Origin: Winogradskya consettensis
Lineage (GTDB): Bacteria > Actinomycetota > Actinomycetes > Mycobacteriales > Micromonosporaceae
NCBI RefSeq assembly: GCF_018332715.1
Contig: NZ_BOQP01000058.1
Coordinates: 1 to 64,000, forward strand
Length of the DNA stretch: 64,000 nucleotides
Direction: 5' to 3'
The notes beneath the pieces were generated by a model, which saw only the letters and a list, made by a program, of their open reading frames with translations, ran no database searches and was not told the DNA's origin. Shown one piece after another: positions 1 through 9,463 of the stretch. Position 1 is the first letter of the stretch. Every line of letters begins with the position of its first letter. The translations under genes were made by a program, and so were the position numbers.

Positions 1-45
1 TCAGCCCTGGGGTTCTCAGCCGTGGCACTCCCGGCCGTCGGGTTC

Positions 46-564
46 TCAGTTATGGGAGATCTCCTCGTCGGGCGTGACCCGCCGGGCGTTCACCGACGGG
101 TTCCGCTGGAGGCTCTCGATCAGCCCGGCCGGGCCGCCCACGCAGCTGTAATCATCGTCCCAGAGCGCCGAGACCAGCCAGGACCGGTCCGCGGGAAAAA
201 ACAGATCGGGCAGCGCGCCACCCCCGTCACGCATGTGACCGATGCGCCAGGTGAGCGCCTCCCCAGGCCCGCCCTGAACCAGAACATACGGCCACTCCCA
301 GTAGAGCAGCACCCGCGGAGCCTCGCCGAAGACGACGTCGTGCGCGCCGGTCTCGAGAAAGCCCAGCCACCACGGCTGCCCGCCCGCATACCGGGTGAGC
401 TCGGCGACAACAGCCCGTTCGTGGTCGATGATCGGCACCTCGGCGGGCCGCTCGAACGTGGCGTAGTCCTCGAAGATCCGCGGGATCGCCGTGGTGACCG
501 TCCGCCCGGGAACGGTCTGCCCGGCGAGCCAATCCACGTCCCGGGCGGCGCCGATGACTGCCAT
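46..564 (-). CDS. hypothetical protein (172 aa)
   Basis: I do not recognise the family. The ATG at 564 is preferred because a GGGGAG Shine-Dalgarno sequence lies about 8 nt upstream; a longer reading to 636 has no such signal. The protein looks soluble and rich in Trp, Tyr and acidic residues, with no signal peptide or membrane segment. It lies just downstream of glnA1 on the same strand with about 120 nt between them. The function is unknown, and the antisense open frames over it look like composition shadows. Confidence 0.6.
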   Translation of the reverse strand: MAVIGAARDVDWLAGQTVPGRTVTTAIPRIFEDYATFERPAEVPIIDHERAVVAELTRYAGGQPWWLGFLETGAHDVVFGEAPRVLLYWEWPYVLVQGGPGEALTWRIGHMRDGGGALPDLFFPADRSWLVSALWDDDYSCVGGPAGLIESLQRNPSVNARRVTPDEEISHN

Positions 565-682
565 GCGATGTCTCCCCGTCGCCTGCTCGTGGGTCCGGAC
601 CAGCTCGCCGTGCCCGGAAAGCGAAACGGCGGCCACGCCGGCCGGAGCCGGACGTGACCGCCGTTGTCACAGCGTCAGTGGA

Positions 683-2107
683 TCAGACGTTGTAGTACAT
701 CTCGAACTCGTGCGGGGTCGGACGCAGGCGCACCGGGTCGATCTCGTTGGTGCGCTTGTAGTCGATCCAGGTGGAGATGAGGTCCGGCGTGAAGACGCCG
801 CCCGCGGTGAGGAAGTCGTTGTCCGCCTCGAGCGAGTCGAGGACCGCGTCGAGCGAGCCGGGGACCTGCTTGACGCTGCCCCACTCCTCCGGCGGGAGGT
901 CGTAGAGGTCCTTGTCGATCGGGGCCGGGGGCTCGATCTTGTTCTTGATGCCGTCGAGGCCGGCCATCATCTGCGCCGAGAACGCGAGGTACGGGTTCGA
1001 CGACGGGTCCGGGACGCGGAACTCGATGCGCTTCGCCTTGGGGTTGCTGCCCGTTACCGGGATGCGGGTGCAGGCGGAGCGGTTGCGCTGCGAGTAGACC
1101 AGGTTGACCGGGGCCTCGTAGCCGGGCACGAGGCGCCGGTAGGAGTTGACGGTCGGGTTGGTGAACGCGAGCAGCGACGGCGCGTGGTGCAGCAGGCCGC
1201 CGATGTACCAGCGGGCCATGTCCGACAGGCCGGCGTAACCGGTCTCGTCGTAGAACAGCGGCTCGCCACCCAGCCAGAGGCTCTGGTGGGTGTGCATGCC
1301 GGAGCCGTTGTCCCCGAAGAGCGGCTTGGGCATGAACGTCGCGGTCTTGCCATGCTCCCAGGCGGTGTTCTTGATGATGTACTTGAACATCTGCATCTGG
1401 TCGCCGGCGTGCAGCAGCGTCGAGAACTTGTAGTTGATCTCGGCCTGGCCCGCGGTGCCGACCTCGTGGTGCGAGCGCTCGACGGTGAAGCCGGAGTCGA
1501 TCAGCCGGCGCACCATGGCGTCACGCAGGTCGGAGTAGTGGTCGAGCGGCGAGACGGGGAAGTAGCCGCCCTTGTAAGCGGTCTTGTAACCGCGGTTGCC
1601 ACCCTCTTCGTCCTTGCCGCTGTTCCAGGCGCCCTCGATCGAGTCGATGTAGTAGAAGGCCTGGTTGGCGGAGGTCTCGTGGCGGATCGAGTCGAAGATG
1701 TAGAACTCCGCCTCGGCGCCGAAGTAGGCGGTGTCGGCGATGCCGCTGGAGGCCAGGTAGGTCTCGGCCTTCTTGGCCACGTTCCGCGGGTCACGGGAGT
1801 AGGCCTCACGCGTGAACGGGTCGTGGATGAAGAAGTTGAGCGCCAGGGTCTTCTGGATCCGGAACGGGTCGATGAAGGCCGTGTTGACGTCCGGCAGGAG
1901 CATCATGTCGGACTCGTGGATGGCCTGGAACCCGCGGATCGAGGATCCGTCGAAGGCGAGGCCGTCGGTGATGACACTGTCGTCGAACGATTCCACCGGC
2001 ATGTTGAAGTGCTGCATCACGCCGGGAAGGTCACAGAAACGTACGTCGACGAACTTGACGTCCTCATCTTTGAGGTATCGCAGGAGTTCCTCGGGATTGG
2101 CGAACAC
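683..2107 (-). CDS. glnA: type I glutamine synthetase GlnA1
   Basis: Makes glutamine from glutamate, ammonia and ATP as a cytoplasmic dodecamer; this is the main nitrogen-assimilating form. The 474-aa product has the family N-terminus (KFVDVRFCDLPG), the glutamate/ATP-site segments around GSGMHTHQS and NPTVNSYRRLVPGYEAP, and the adenylylation loop DLYDLPPEE with its Tyr at about residue 402, the site modified by GlnE in class I-beta enzymes. The GTG at 2107 is chosen because AGGAGG lies just upstream; the open frame runs 9 codons further to 2134 without a better signal. glnE and glnA2 lie in the next 17 kb, as in mycobacteria. Confidence 0.97.
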   Translation of the reverse strand: MFANPEELLRYLKDEDVKFVDVRFCDLPGVMQHFNMPVESFDDSVITDGLAFDGSSIRGFQAIHESDMMLLPDVNTAFIDPFRIQKTLALNFFIHDPFTREAYSRDPRNVAKKAETYLASSGIADTAYFGAEAEFYIFDSIRHETSANQAFYYIDSIEGAWNSGKDEEGGNRGYKTAYKGGYFPVSPLDHYSDLRDAMVRRLIDSGFTVERSHHEVGTAGQAEINYKFSTLLHAGDQMQMFKYIIKNTAWEHGKTATFMPKPLFGDNGSGMHTHQSLWLGGEPLFYDETGYAGLSDMARWYIGGLLHHAPSLLAFTNPTVNSYRRLVPGYEAPVNLVYSQRNRSACTRIPVTGSNPKAKRIEFRVPDPSSNPYLAFSAQMMAGLDGIKNKIEPPAPIDKDLYDLPPEEWGSVKQVPGSLDAVLDSLEADNDFLTAGGVFTPDLISTWIDYKRTNEIDPVRLRPTPHEFEMYYNV

Positions 2108-2359
2108 ACGTCCTCCTGGCACAGATTTCTTCAATTACGCGAGGCGGCGTCGGCCGCCACGGTGGCTAGGCTGGTCTGCGACGCTAGGCCCCGGCGGTTG
2201 CCCAGGCGTATCCCTATTGTTTCCGCCGTGTTACGGAGCCTGTGATTCGCGTGCGGCCAACCAGACCCTATCGCCGGTCAGGCCCGCAAGAGACCAAAAT
2301 CCAAGCGACGGGTACGCCCACAGCATCGCCGCCGAGCGCTCCGATTACCCTCATGATCC

Positions 2360-2770
2360 GTGGCGACACGCAGCAACGGCAACCCCGATCGTGCATCCGA
2401 CCCGACCAGCATGGAACCCGGCGGCTTCCTCCGCCGCCTCGCCGCGCTCCTGATCGACTGGGCGCTCTGCAACGTGATCGCCAGCTTCTACGCCGATCCC
2501 CGTGTGGTCCCGTGGCCCCCGGTGGTCCTGCTGATCATCGTGAACACGTTCTTCATCGGCCTGTTCGGACAGACCCCCGGCATGTTCCTGGCCCGCATGC
2601 GCTGCGTCTCGATCTTCGACGGCGGCGCCATCGGCCTCCCGAAAGCCCTGCTCCGCGCCGTCCTGCTGGCCCTCTTCATCCCCGCCCTGATCATGAACGA
2701 CAAACAGCGCGGCGTGCACGACCGCGCGGCCGGCTCGATCGTGGTCCGGATCCCGCCCGCCGGCCGCTGA
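2360..2770 (+). CDS. RDD family membrane protein
   Basis: A 136-aa protein with the RDD layout: an RRLAALLIDW motif near residue 25, a first membrane helix, a second hydrophobic segment (VVLLIIVNTFFIGLFG), a GQTPGMFLARMR motif, a third hydrophobic stretch and a final HDRAAGSIVV motif. RDD proteins are small integral membrane proteins of mostly unknown function; some act in ion or compatible-solute transport. It is divergent from glnA1 across about 250 bp, and this pairing is common in actinobacteria. The start is GTG. Confidence 0.85.
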   Translation: MATRSNGNPDRASDPTSMEPGGFLRRLAALLIDWALCNVIASFYADPRVVPWPPVVLLIIVNTFFIGLFGQTPGMFLARMRCVSIFDGGAIGLPKALLRAVLLALFIPALIMNDKQRGVHDRAAGSIVVRIPPAGR

Positions 2771-2837
2771 AAAAGTTATCCACAGGCCGGAAAGCCGGGC
2801 GAGCGCCGATCGGCGGCCGGGGAGCAGAATCTGGCGC

Positions 2838-3230
2838 ATGGACATCGGGGTGCTTGGCCAGGTCGAGCTGCGCTCCGGCGCGGGCCTACCCGCGCCGGTA
2901 GTGATCCATGAGCCGACGCGAGCCGTGCCGGCCGCACGGCCCGGCCCGGTCCCTTCGGCAGCGACCTCCGCGGCCAGGAGCGCGGCCACTGCCGTCCCTC
3001 GAGGCGGGCTGCGTCGCCGCGACGGCCCGGCTCGTCCACGCCTGCGCTCCGCGCGGCACGGCCCGGGCGCACGACCCGCCGGGCTCGACCGACCGTTTCA
3101 TCCCTGGCCCCGACCGCGTCCCAGAGTCGCCCGCGAAGCCCTGGGTACCGACCATTTCGCCCAGGCATCCGCCGCGGGCACCTACGTCACACCCACCACC
3201 GCAAGACACGCCGGCACCTCCGTCACCACG
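2838..3230 (+). pseudogene. possible relic of a SARP/AAA-type regulator
   Basis: The frame opens MDIGVLGQVELR, which resembles the first strand of SARP (BTAD) regulators. About 100 codons later it contains REALGTDHFAQASAAG, which resembles the C-terminal repeat of large ATPase regulators. Nothing recognisable lies between: no OmpR-like HTH, no Walker motifs, only Arg/Pro/Ala-rich sequence. I read this as a heavily deleted remnant. The 2,771-3,490 interval holds no other supported gene. The evidence is two short motif resemblances, so chance is possible. Confidence 0.3.
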
Positions 3231-3490
3231 GCGGAAAGACAACGACGTTGCGGCGTGGGCGGCGTGGGCGGCGATGGCGGTGAGGTCGAGGTGGTCAGGA
3301 TGCAGCGTCGAGGTCGGCGACTGCCGCGGCCGGTCCCCGGTCGTCGCACCCGGCTCAAACGTCGAGCGCGCCAGCCGGTTCCCACGACTGGCCGTCCCGC
3401 GCAACCAAGGCGGAAGCCGGTCAGGCGGAAGCCGGTCGAGCAGGGCTGACGGTTCGAGCTCACCGCGAGCACCAGGGGGTCGCGACAGAG

Positions 3491-4342
3491 TTAGCCGAGG
3501 AGCGTCTCGGCGATCTGGCGGGTGGTGGCGGCGGCTATTCGGGGATTGGTGTGGGCGTAGGAGACGAAGGCGTTGATGCCGCCGGCCAGGGACCAGCCTC
3601 GGCCTCTTGCCCAGGTGGCGTCGTCGACGTCGAGGCGGTCGCGGAAGATCGGACGGGTCCTGGCCGACAGGAGGGTGAAAGCGATGGTGAGGTCGGGGGC
3701 CGGGTCGCCGGCGCCGAGGCCGCCGAAGTCGATGACCGCGCTGAGGTGGCCGTTCTCGGTGAGCAGGTTGCCGATGTGGAAGTCCCCGTGGAACAGGACC
3801 GGGGGCCTGGTCCAGGCGGGAGCCGAGAGGGCGGCGTTCCAGACGTCGGTCAGGGCGGCGGCGTCGAACGTGGCTGCTGCGGCGGCGATGTCGGCGCGGC
3901 AGGATTCGTCGCGGGCGGCGAGAGGGGCGGAGTTCAGGCCGGTGGAGGGCGGGATGGACTGCAGGGCGAGGAGGAAGTCCGCCAGGGCCAGGGCGGTCTC
4001 GGGGGTGTCCGAGGTGGTGGTGGCGACCTCACCCGGGAGCCAGCGGGTCACGGCCCAGGGCCAGGGGTATCCGAGGTCCGGTGTGCCGACCGCTACCGGG
4101 GCCGGGATTGCCAGCGGTAGGTGCGGGGCCAGTCGGGGCAGCCAGGTCAGGTCCTTGGTGGCCTGGCCGATCGCGCCGTCATGGCGGGGCAGTCGGACCG
4201 TGAGGGCGGGACCCAGCCGGTGGATCACGTGGTCCGAGCCGGCGGGGTCGAGCAGGGTCAGGGGCAGGTCCGCCCATTGCGGGAACTGGGTATCGACCAG
4301 CTTGCGGACCAGAGCGGGATCGATCGGCGGGCGATAACTCAC
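3491..4342 (-). CDS. aminoglycoside phosphotransferase (APH) family protein
   Basis: A 283-aa cytoplasmic kinase-fold enzyme. The catalytic loop HGDFHIGNLL and the metal-binding VIDFGGLGAGDPAPDL are both intact, and an N-terminal lobe carries LTVRLPRHD. Such proteins phosphorylate aminoglycosides, macrolides or small metabolites; the substrate cannot be told from sequence. The start is placed at GTG 4342 (VSYRPPIDPALVRKLVD), where homology-like sequence begins; the frame extends to 4384 through repeat DNA. A degenerate tandem repeat separates it from the upstream phytase-like gene on the same strand. Confidence 0.88.
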   Translation of the reverse strand: MSYRPPIDPALVRKLVDTQFPQWADLPLTLLDPAGSDHVIHRLGPALTVRLPRHDGAIGQATKDLTWLPRLAPHLPLAIPAPVAVGTPDLGYPWPWAVTRWLPGEVATTTSDTPETALALADFLLALQSIPPSTGLNSAPLAARDESCRADIAAAAATFDAAALTDVWNAALSAPAWTRPPVLFHGDFHIGNLLTENGHLSAVIDFGGLGAGDPAPDLTIAFTLLSARTRPIFRDRLDVDDATWARGRGWSLAGGINAFVSYAHTNPRIAAATTRQIAETLLG

Positions 4343-4361
4343 CCACCCAGCATGAATCAGC

Positions 4362-4521
4362 CGTGCCCGAGCGGCACAGACCATGCGAGCCCGAGCGGCA
4401 CAGACCGGGCCAGCCCGAGCCGCACAGATCAGGCCAGCCCGAGCCGCCCGCGGTCAGGCAAGCTCGGGCGGCACAGACCAGGCCAGCCCGGGCGGCACGC
4501 GAACAGGCCAGCCCGGGCGGC
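4362..4521. repeat. degenerate tandem repeat, ~24-bp unit
   Basis: About six imperfect copies of a unit resembling AGCCCGAGCGGCACAGACC fill the gap between the phytase-like gene and the APH gene. The copies vary in length and base. No gene is supported here. Confidence 0.7.
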
Positions 4522-4527
4522 GCGGGG

Positions 4528-6717
4528 TCAGGAGAGGTGGCCGAGGCGGAGGAAGACGGTTTCGCCGGTGGCGTCGTCGATGGCGTCGTTGTCCGTGACG
4601 GCGTAGGCCTGGCCGTTGCCGGCGATGGCGAGGCCTTCGACCTTGTCCTGGGTCCAGCCGTTGTCGGCTCGCAGGGCGGGCAGGAGATCCTTGACCGGTT
4701 TCTTCTTGATGGTCGGGACGCCGGTCCAGGTTGCCGGGACGTCGAAGCGGTAGATCTTCTTGATCGCGGCGGCGGGGCCGCGCTGGTTGTCGCGTTCGAT
4801 CACCGCGAACGTGTCGCGGTCGACGGCGACCAGTTCGGACAGGCCGGTCCAGCCGGTCGGGGCGACATCCAGCGGGTACGCGAGCCACGACCACACCCCG
4901 CCCGCATAACGCCCGATGCGCGTGGTGGTCTCCCCCTTGAGCGGGCGCTGGACGGCGACCCACACGGCGTCCCCGACGACGGCGATTCCTTCGAGCCCGT
5001 TCGTGGTGACAGTGGCGGCGACGTCGGCGGGGAGCGGGATTTCCTGTTGGACGGCGCCGCGCGCGTTCAGGCGTACGAGCAGATTGGGGGTTGAAGCAGA
5101 GCCCTCCACCGCGAGCCAGTAACCGTCACGCACAGCAGCCACGCCTTCAGCGTCATAACCGACCGCGATGCCGTCCTTGGTGACAGTCAGCGAACCGATG
5201 ATCGAAGCAGGCCGAGTGGTGACGTCCACGGTCAACAGCCGGGTCGGGGTGTACGCGCTGTCCGTCACCGACACGAGCTGCGCCGGGTGGCCGGGTACGG
5301 CGGAGAGGCCGGAGAGCGTCCCGAACGGGATGGTGCGGGGTGAGGTGATCGACGGGAAGGCCCCCGCCGTGCGCCCGAAGCCGTAGATCTGCACCGTCCC
5401 GCGGATGCCGGCGTCCGGGATCTCCTCCTCGCTGGAGACGACGATCAGGTTCCGCGACGGTACGGCGACCACGCCCTCAGGCCCGTTCGTCGTCGGCAGG
5501 ATCTGCTTGAACCGCGGTGACCTGGGCGAAGACACGTCATAGACAGCGGTGAAGTTGCCGCGCTCGCTGTTGACGAAGACGTACGGAACCCCGCCGAACC
5601 GCGCGAACGCCACGTTCTCCGGCTCGATGCCCTTGGCGTCGGAGCGCTTGTCCGGGTAGAGCCCGTGCTGGACGGCGAGGTGCTCGAGGGAGTTGCCGGC
5701 GTCCCAGACGACCTTGCCGCCGCGGTCGAAGATGCTCCAGCCCCGCGACCCGCCCACGTAGTCGCCCTCGTTAGCGGTCGCGAACAGGTCGTCACCGAGC
5801 CAGGTGACGCCGTCGGGCTCGCGCCGCGCGGTGATCGATCCGGTGAGTGAGATGGTGTCGTCATCCAGCGTGTCCACGCCGTCGACGGTGACCGTCCCGG
5901 CGCTGAAGTGAGCGGTGACCTTGCGCCTGGCCAGCGACACGATCGCCAGGTGGTTGTTCTCCTGGAGGCTGACCACGGCCTCGTCGCGGGAGTTGATGCT
6001 GACGTATTCGGGTTCCGGGTCGCCCGGCGCGACCTCGGCGAGCCCGGTCAGGTCGACGCGGGAGACGGCCCAGGTCCGGGTGTCAATCACGGAGAGATAG
6101 CCGGCGGGTGCCTGCGGGATCTCGCCGTCGTTGACATCTTCATCGCGCTCGTTCTCGATCGCCACGGCGATGTAGCGGCCGCTCGGCGCGACGGCGACCG
6201 AGTCCGGCTGGCCGCCGAGGTCGAGCGACCGCACCACCGCCCGGGTGCGGTCGTCGACAACGACCAGCTTGCCGGACGGGCTGGTGAAGCTCGCGCTGGT
6301 GTTGACGCCGGCGAGCAGCAGGTGGCCGAGGTGCGCTACGGACGTCGGCTCGCCGCCCATCGCCAGGGTGCCGGTCGGCTTCGGCTTGCCCGGGTTCGTG
6401 ATGTCGAAGAACCCCAGCCGTTCACCCGGGCTGTCGGTATAGACCACGGTGCGGCCGTCCTCGGTCACCGTCGAGATCTCGGCGGCGGCTTCGTCGTCCA
6501 TACTCGAATTGAGGTACGCCGGAACGGTCGCGAGACGCCGGAACTGCTGATCGGCCGAGCCGGCAAAAGTAACCGAGCCGGCGAAAGCAGCCGAACCGGC
6601 GAAAGCAGCCGGGCTCGCGAAAGCAGCCGAACCGGCGGATGCGACAGGGACAGCGACTATGGCGAGGGCTGTGGTCAGCCCGAGAGCGAGGGCTTTCCGC
6701 GTACGGAAGAAGGGCAT
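4528..6717 (-). CDS. secreted esterase-like activity of phytase family protein
   Basis: A 729-aa exported protein. Residues 1 to about 28 form a signal peptide (MPFFRTRK, then a hydrophobic core ending in ASA). Next comes a short repetitive linker with AGSAAF-type units at residues 28-55. The remainder is a beta-propeller-like protein with repeated V-D-x-x-T blades and an Asp/Glu-rich surface, as in the esterase-like phytase family and choice-of-anchor beta-propeller proteins. GVTWLGDDLFATANEGD and ENVAFARFGGVPYVFVNSERGN are typical of these propellers. It may act on phosphoesters or only bind; neither can be decided here. It stands alone between two operons. Confidence 0.8.
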   Translation of the reverse strand: MPFFRTRKALALGLTTALAIVAVPVASAGSAAFASPAAFAGSAAFAGSVTFAGSADQQFRRLATVPAYLNSSMDDEAAAEISTVTEDGRTVVYTDSPGERLGFFDITNPGKPKPTGTLAMGGEPTSVAHLGHLLLAGVNTSASFTSPSGKLVVVDDRTRAVVRSLDLGGQPDSVAVAPSGRYIAVAIENERDEDVNDGEIPQAPAGYLSVIDTRTWAVSRVDLTGLAEVAPGDPEPEYVSINSRDEAVVSLQENNHLAIVSLARRKVTAHFSAGTVTVDGVDTLDDDTISLTGSITARREPDGVTWLGDDLFATANEGDYVGGSRGWSIFDRGGKVVWDAGNSLEHLAVQHGLYPDKRSDAKGIEPENVAFARFGGVPYVFVNSERGNFTAVYDVSSPRSPRFKQILPTTNGPEGVVAVPSRNLIVVSSEEEIPDAGIRGTVQIYGFGRTAGAFPSITSPRTIPFGTLSGLSAVPGHPAQLVSVTDSAYTPTRLLTVDVTTRPASIIGSLTVTKDGIAVGYDAEGVAAVRDGYWLAVEGSASTPNLLVRLNARGAVQQEIPLPADVAATVTTNGLEGIAVVGDAVWVAVQRPLKGETTTRIGRYAGGVWSWLAYPLDVAPTGWTGLSELVAVDRDTFAVIERDNQRGPAAAIKKIYRFDVPATWTGVPTIKKKPVKDLLPALRADNGWTQDKVEGLAIAGNGQAYAVTDNDAIDDATGETVFLRLGHLS

Positions 6718-6746
6718 GGGCTTTGCCTACGGCCCCGGCCGGACGC

Positions 6747-7901
6747 TCAGGTGGCGGCGGAGGAAACGCCCGGTGTCCGCACCGGAACGATCTTGCGCAG
6801 CGAGCCGGACGCATCGGACGAAGCCCGCGGCAGCAGGAACAGCAGCGCGACGCAGAACAGAACGTAGAGATTGGCGCCGATGACGGCGAGCGGCGGCTTC
6901 GGGCCGTTCTCGTAGAGGAACGTGACGCGCGTGCACACCAGCACGTAGAAGACCACGCCGACCCAGAAGACCCGCGGGTTGCTGCGCCGGTTCTCGTAAC
7001 ACCGGACCAGGACGGGCAACAGCCACACGCAGTGATGCACCCAGGTCACTGGGCTGATCAGGCAGCCGAGGATGCCGGTGAGCGCCAGGCCGCCGAGCGC
7101 GTCGGTCCCGCGTACCCGCCAGGCCCAGACGCCGATCGCGGCGAGCACGCAGACGATCCACACCACCGACTCGGCGGAGTCGAGCGGCAGCCGGGCCAGC
7201 ATCCCGCGCAGCGACTGGTTCGAGACGTACTCCAGGTTGCCCACCCGGTTGGTGTCCCAGAGCGCGGACGTCCAGAACTCACGGGAAGCGTCCGGCCAGA
7301 TCGCCGCGGCACCCAGCGTGGCGGCCGCGGCGGTGGCGATCGAGACGCCCGCCGCCCGCCACTGCCGCGTGACCAGCAGGTAGAGGATGAAGACGCCGGG
7401 CGTCAGCTTGATCGCGGTGGCGAGTCCGATGCCGATGCCCGCCCAGCGCCGGCCGCGCGCGACCCCGAACAGCACGTCCCCGGCGACGAGCGCGAGCAGC
7501 AGCATGTTGACCTGCCCGAAGCCGAACGTCTCACGGACCGGCTCGAAGAACAGGGCCAGGCAGGACGCGACGGCGAGCGGGTACCAGTCACGGGTCCGGA
7601 TGAACCACGACACGACCACGACGGTGACGACCACGGTGGCAGCGGACCCGGCTGCGGCGATGGCCCAGAGCGGCAGGTACGCCATCGGCGCCATGACCAG
7701 CCCGGCGAACGGCGGGTACGTGAAGCCGTACACCGTGCCGCCCTTGAGGAAGTCGTAGACCAGCCCGTCGTCCCGGAACCAGTACCGCACCGCCTCCGAG
7801 TAGACCTGCGAGTCGAAGTAGAAGTGGTGGATCGCCGTCCACACGAGCGACCCCGCGGCCGCGAGCGCGAGGACAACGAGCAGCAGGATCCGGCGATTCA
7901 C
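6747..7901 (-). CDS. GT87-type polyprenyl-phosphate-mannose-dependent mannosyltransferase
   Basis: A 384-aa polytopic membrane protein with about ten hydrophobic segments. An early extracytoplasmic DSQVYSEAVRYWF segment has the acidic residue expected of GT-C catalytic sites, and YGFTYPPFAGLV resembles the DUF2029/GT87 signature. Family members add mannose from polyprenyl-phosphomannose to phosphatidylinositol mannosides or lipoglycans outside the membrane. It is the last gene of the glnE-glycosyltransferase operon and overlaps the gene before it by 4 nt (GTGA). The exact acceptor is unknown. Confidence 0.85.
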   Translation of the reverse strand: MNRRILLLVVLALAAAGSLVWTAIHHFYFDSQVYSEAVRYWFRDDGLVYDFLKGGTVYGFTYPPFAGLVMAPMAYLPLWAIAAAGSAATVVVTVVVVSWFIRTRDWYPLAVASCLALFFEPVRETFGFGQVNMLLLALVAGDVLFGVARGRRWAGIGIGLATAIKLTPGVFILYLLVTRQWRAAGVSIATAAAATLGAAAIWPDASREFWTSALWDTNRVGNLEYVSNQSLRGMLARLPLDSAESVVWIVCVLAAIGVWAWRVRGTDALGGLALTGILGCLISPVTWVHHCVWLLPVLVRCYENRRSNPRVFWVGVVFYVLVCTRVTFLYENGPKPPLAVIGANLYVLFCVALLFLLPRASSDASGSLRKIVPVRTPGVSSAAT

Positions 7902-9463
7902 GCGGTCACCCTACGGGCGAGCCGCCGCCGCACACCGACGACAGCCAGGACGACCAGCGCGGACGTGACAATGATCGCGCCCGGGATCCGGGTGTAGAGC
8001 GCCCAGTTGTACCCCGCCGGCGTGGTCAGGGTCGCTGCGAAAGCGCACAGTCCCAGCACGACGCGGCTCTCCTTCCGGACGGCCGCCAGCACGGCAAGCG
8101 GCCAGGTCGCATACCAGGGATGAAAGACCGGAGCGCAGAGTACGGTCGCCGCCAGCGCGAGCCCCGCGCCGCCCAACGCCCCACCTGCCCGAAATGTCCG
8201 CCACCACAGCACGACCAAAAAGACCGCCAGCACCCCCACACCGATCAGCCGCGTCACCGGAACCGCGTCGTACCCGGTCAACGCCTTGATCGTCAGTCCC
8301 ACAGCGGTCGACGGCGACCCCCACGTCACGCTGTCCCCGCTCCGGAGCAACCCCGCCACCCACCCGATCCCCCGCCCCGAAACCAGCGACAGCAGGGCAG
8401 TGGAACCCAGCAGACCTCCGACGACAGTCCCGGCCGTCTGCAAAAACGCCTTCCCCGTGTACGCCCGGAGCGGCGCAGCCACCAGCACAGCGAACGGGAC
8501 AACCACGATGGCAGTCGCCTTCACCCCCACCGCCAGCCCCAGCACCGCCCCCGCCGCCGCGAGCCGCACGAACGCCATCCCGCCAAAACCGGCCGGAGGG
8601 CTGAGGCCGGCCGGAGGGCTGAGGCCGGCCGGAGGGCTGAGGCCGGCCGGAGGGCTGAGGCCGGCCGGAGGGCTGAGGCCGGCCGGAGGGCTGAGGCCGG
8701 CCGGAGGGCTGAGGCCAGTGGAGGTGGCCGCGGCGGAGAACGGCCCGGCGACGCCCGGTGAAGCGGTCGCCGCGAGGGCGAGACCTGCGACGATGAGCCC
8801 GATCATCAGGGCGTCGTTGTGTGCGCCCGACACGAGATGGACCAGCACGAGCGGGCACGCGAGCACGACCCACACCGCCCTCGCGGGATCGATGCCGCAC
8901 CGCCGCGCCAGCACCGGAACCCCGGCGGCGACCAACGCGAGCCCGGCCAGCGCCACCACCCGCAGCCCCGCGATCACCCCGCCGAGCGAATCCCCGGCGA
9001 CCCGCACCACCCCGGCCGCGAGCAGCAGGAACAGCGGCCCGTAAGGCGCCGGCGAGTCGACCCACGACGACGCGACCGACCCGAGCCAGGGACACCCGAA
9101 CTCCCCCACGCCCGTGGCATAGGGATCGCCGCCGGCATGCTGGACGTAGCCCTGACACGCGTACGAGTAGACGTCCGCACTCCCCAGCGGCAGGAACGGC
9201 AGCACCGGCAGGAACCACAGCCCCGCCGTGACGAGGGCCCATCGCACGGAGGGGACGACGCTCCGCCCGTACCACCAGGCTGTGATCAGGAGAGCCGTGC
9301 CCACCACCCAGAGGATCGGCAGCAGCACCCCGCGCTGCCCGCTGAGCAGCGTGACCGGATTGATGCTGGGCACCCGCTCGAAGCCTGTCCCGCCGAGCCA
9401 CGCACTACCCGCGGTGGCGACGCTGCCGGCGAACCCGCCCCAGCGGATGAGCCGCGGCGTCAT
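7898..9463 (-). CDS. MptB-like alpha-(1->6)-mannosyltransferase (copy with repeat insert)
   Basis: A 521-aa GT-C membrane enzyme of the MptB family, which extends alpha-1,6 mannan cores of lipomannan in mycobacteria and corynebacteria. It has the family block SADVYSYACQGYVQHAGGDPYATG near residues 95-120, then SWVDSPAPYGPLF, HLVSGAHNDALM and HPWYATWPL. A low-complexity insert of seven LSPPAG hexapeptides lies in a predicted loop near residue 250. The start ATG 9463 overlaps the upstream gene stop (ATGA); the frame is open far upstream but that is shadow. It pairs with the paralogue at 9,460-10,839. Confidence 0.88.
   Translation of the reverse strand: MTPRLIRWGGFAGSVATAGSAWLGGTGFERVPSINPVTLLSGQRGVLLPILWVVGTALLITAWWYGRSVVPSVRWALVTAGLWFLPVLPFLPLGSADVYSYACQGYVQHAGGDPYATGVGEFGCPWLGSVASSWVDSPAPYGPLFLLLAAGVVRVAGDSLGGVIAGLRVVALAGLALVAAGVPVLARRCGIDPARAVWVVLACPLVLVHLVSGAHNDALMIGLIVAGLALAATASPGVAGPFSAAATSTGLSPPAGLSPPAGLSPPAGLSPPAGLSPPAGLSPPAGLSPPAGFGGMAFVRLAAAGAVLGLAVGVKATAIVVVPFAVLVAAPLRAYTGKAFLQTAGTVVGGLLGSTALLSLVSGRGIGWVAGLLRSGDSVTWGSPSTAVGLTIKALTGYDAVPVTRLIGVGVLAVFLVVLWWRTFRAGGALGGAGLALAATVLCAPVFHPWYATWPLAVLAAVRKESRVVLGLCAFAATLTTPAGYNWALYTRIPGAIIVTSALVVLAVVGVRRRLARRVTA
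8591..8716. repeat. 18-bp in-frame minisatellite, seven copies
   Basis: Seven nearly perfect tandem copies of GGCCGGAGGGCTGAGGCC or its phase variants lie inside the MptB-like gene and encode repeated LSPPAG. The unit is a multiple of three, so copy changes keep the frame. Confidence 0.95.

Noticed and set aside
491..2245. Long plus-strand open frame opposite glnA1
   Set aside because: Antisense shadow caused by G+C-rich codon bias; glnA1 is certain on the other strand.
2230..2246. Possible GlnR box (GTTAC-N6-TGTGA) before glnA1
   Set aside because: The second half-site does not match the GAAAC-type consensus.
3491..4342. Clinical-type aminoglycoside resistance gene
   Set aside because: The APH fold is clear, but the sequence does not match a resistance enzyme that I know; many such kinases are metabolic.
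4362..4521. Tandem repeats as a CRISPR array
   Set aside because: Units are contiguous and degenerate, with no unique spacers and no cas genes in the window.
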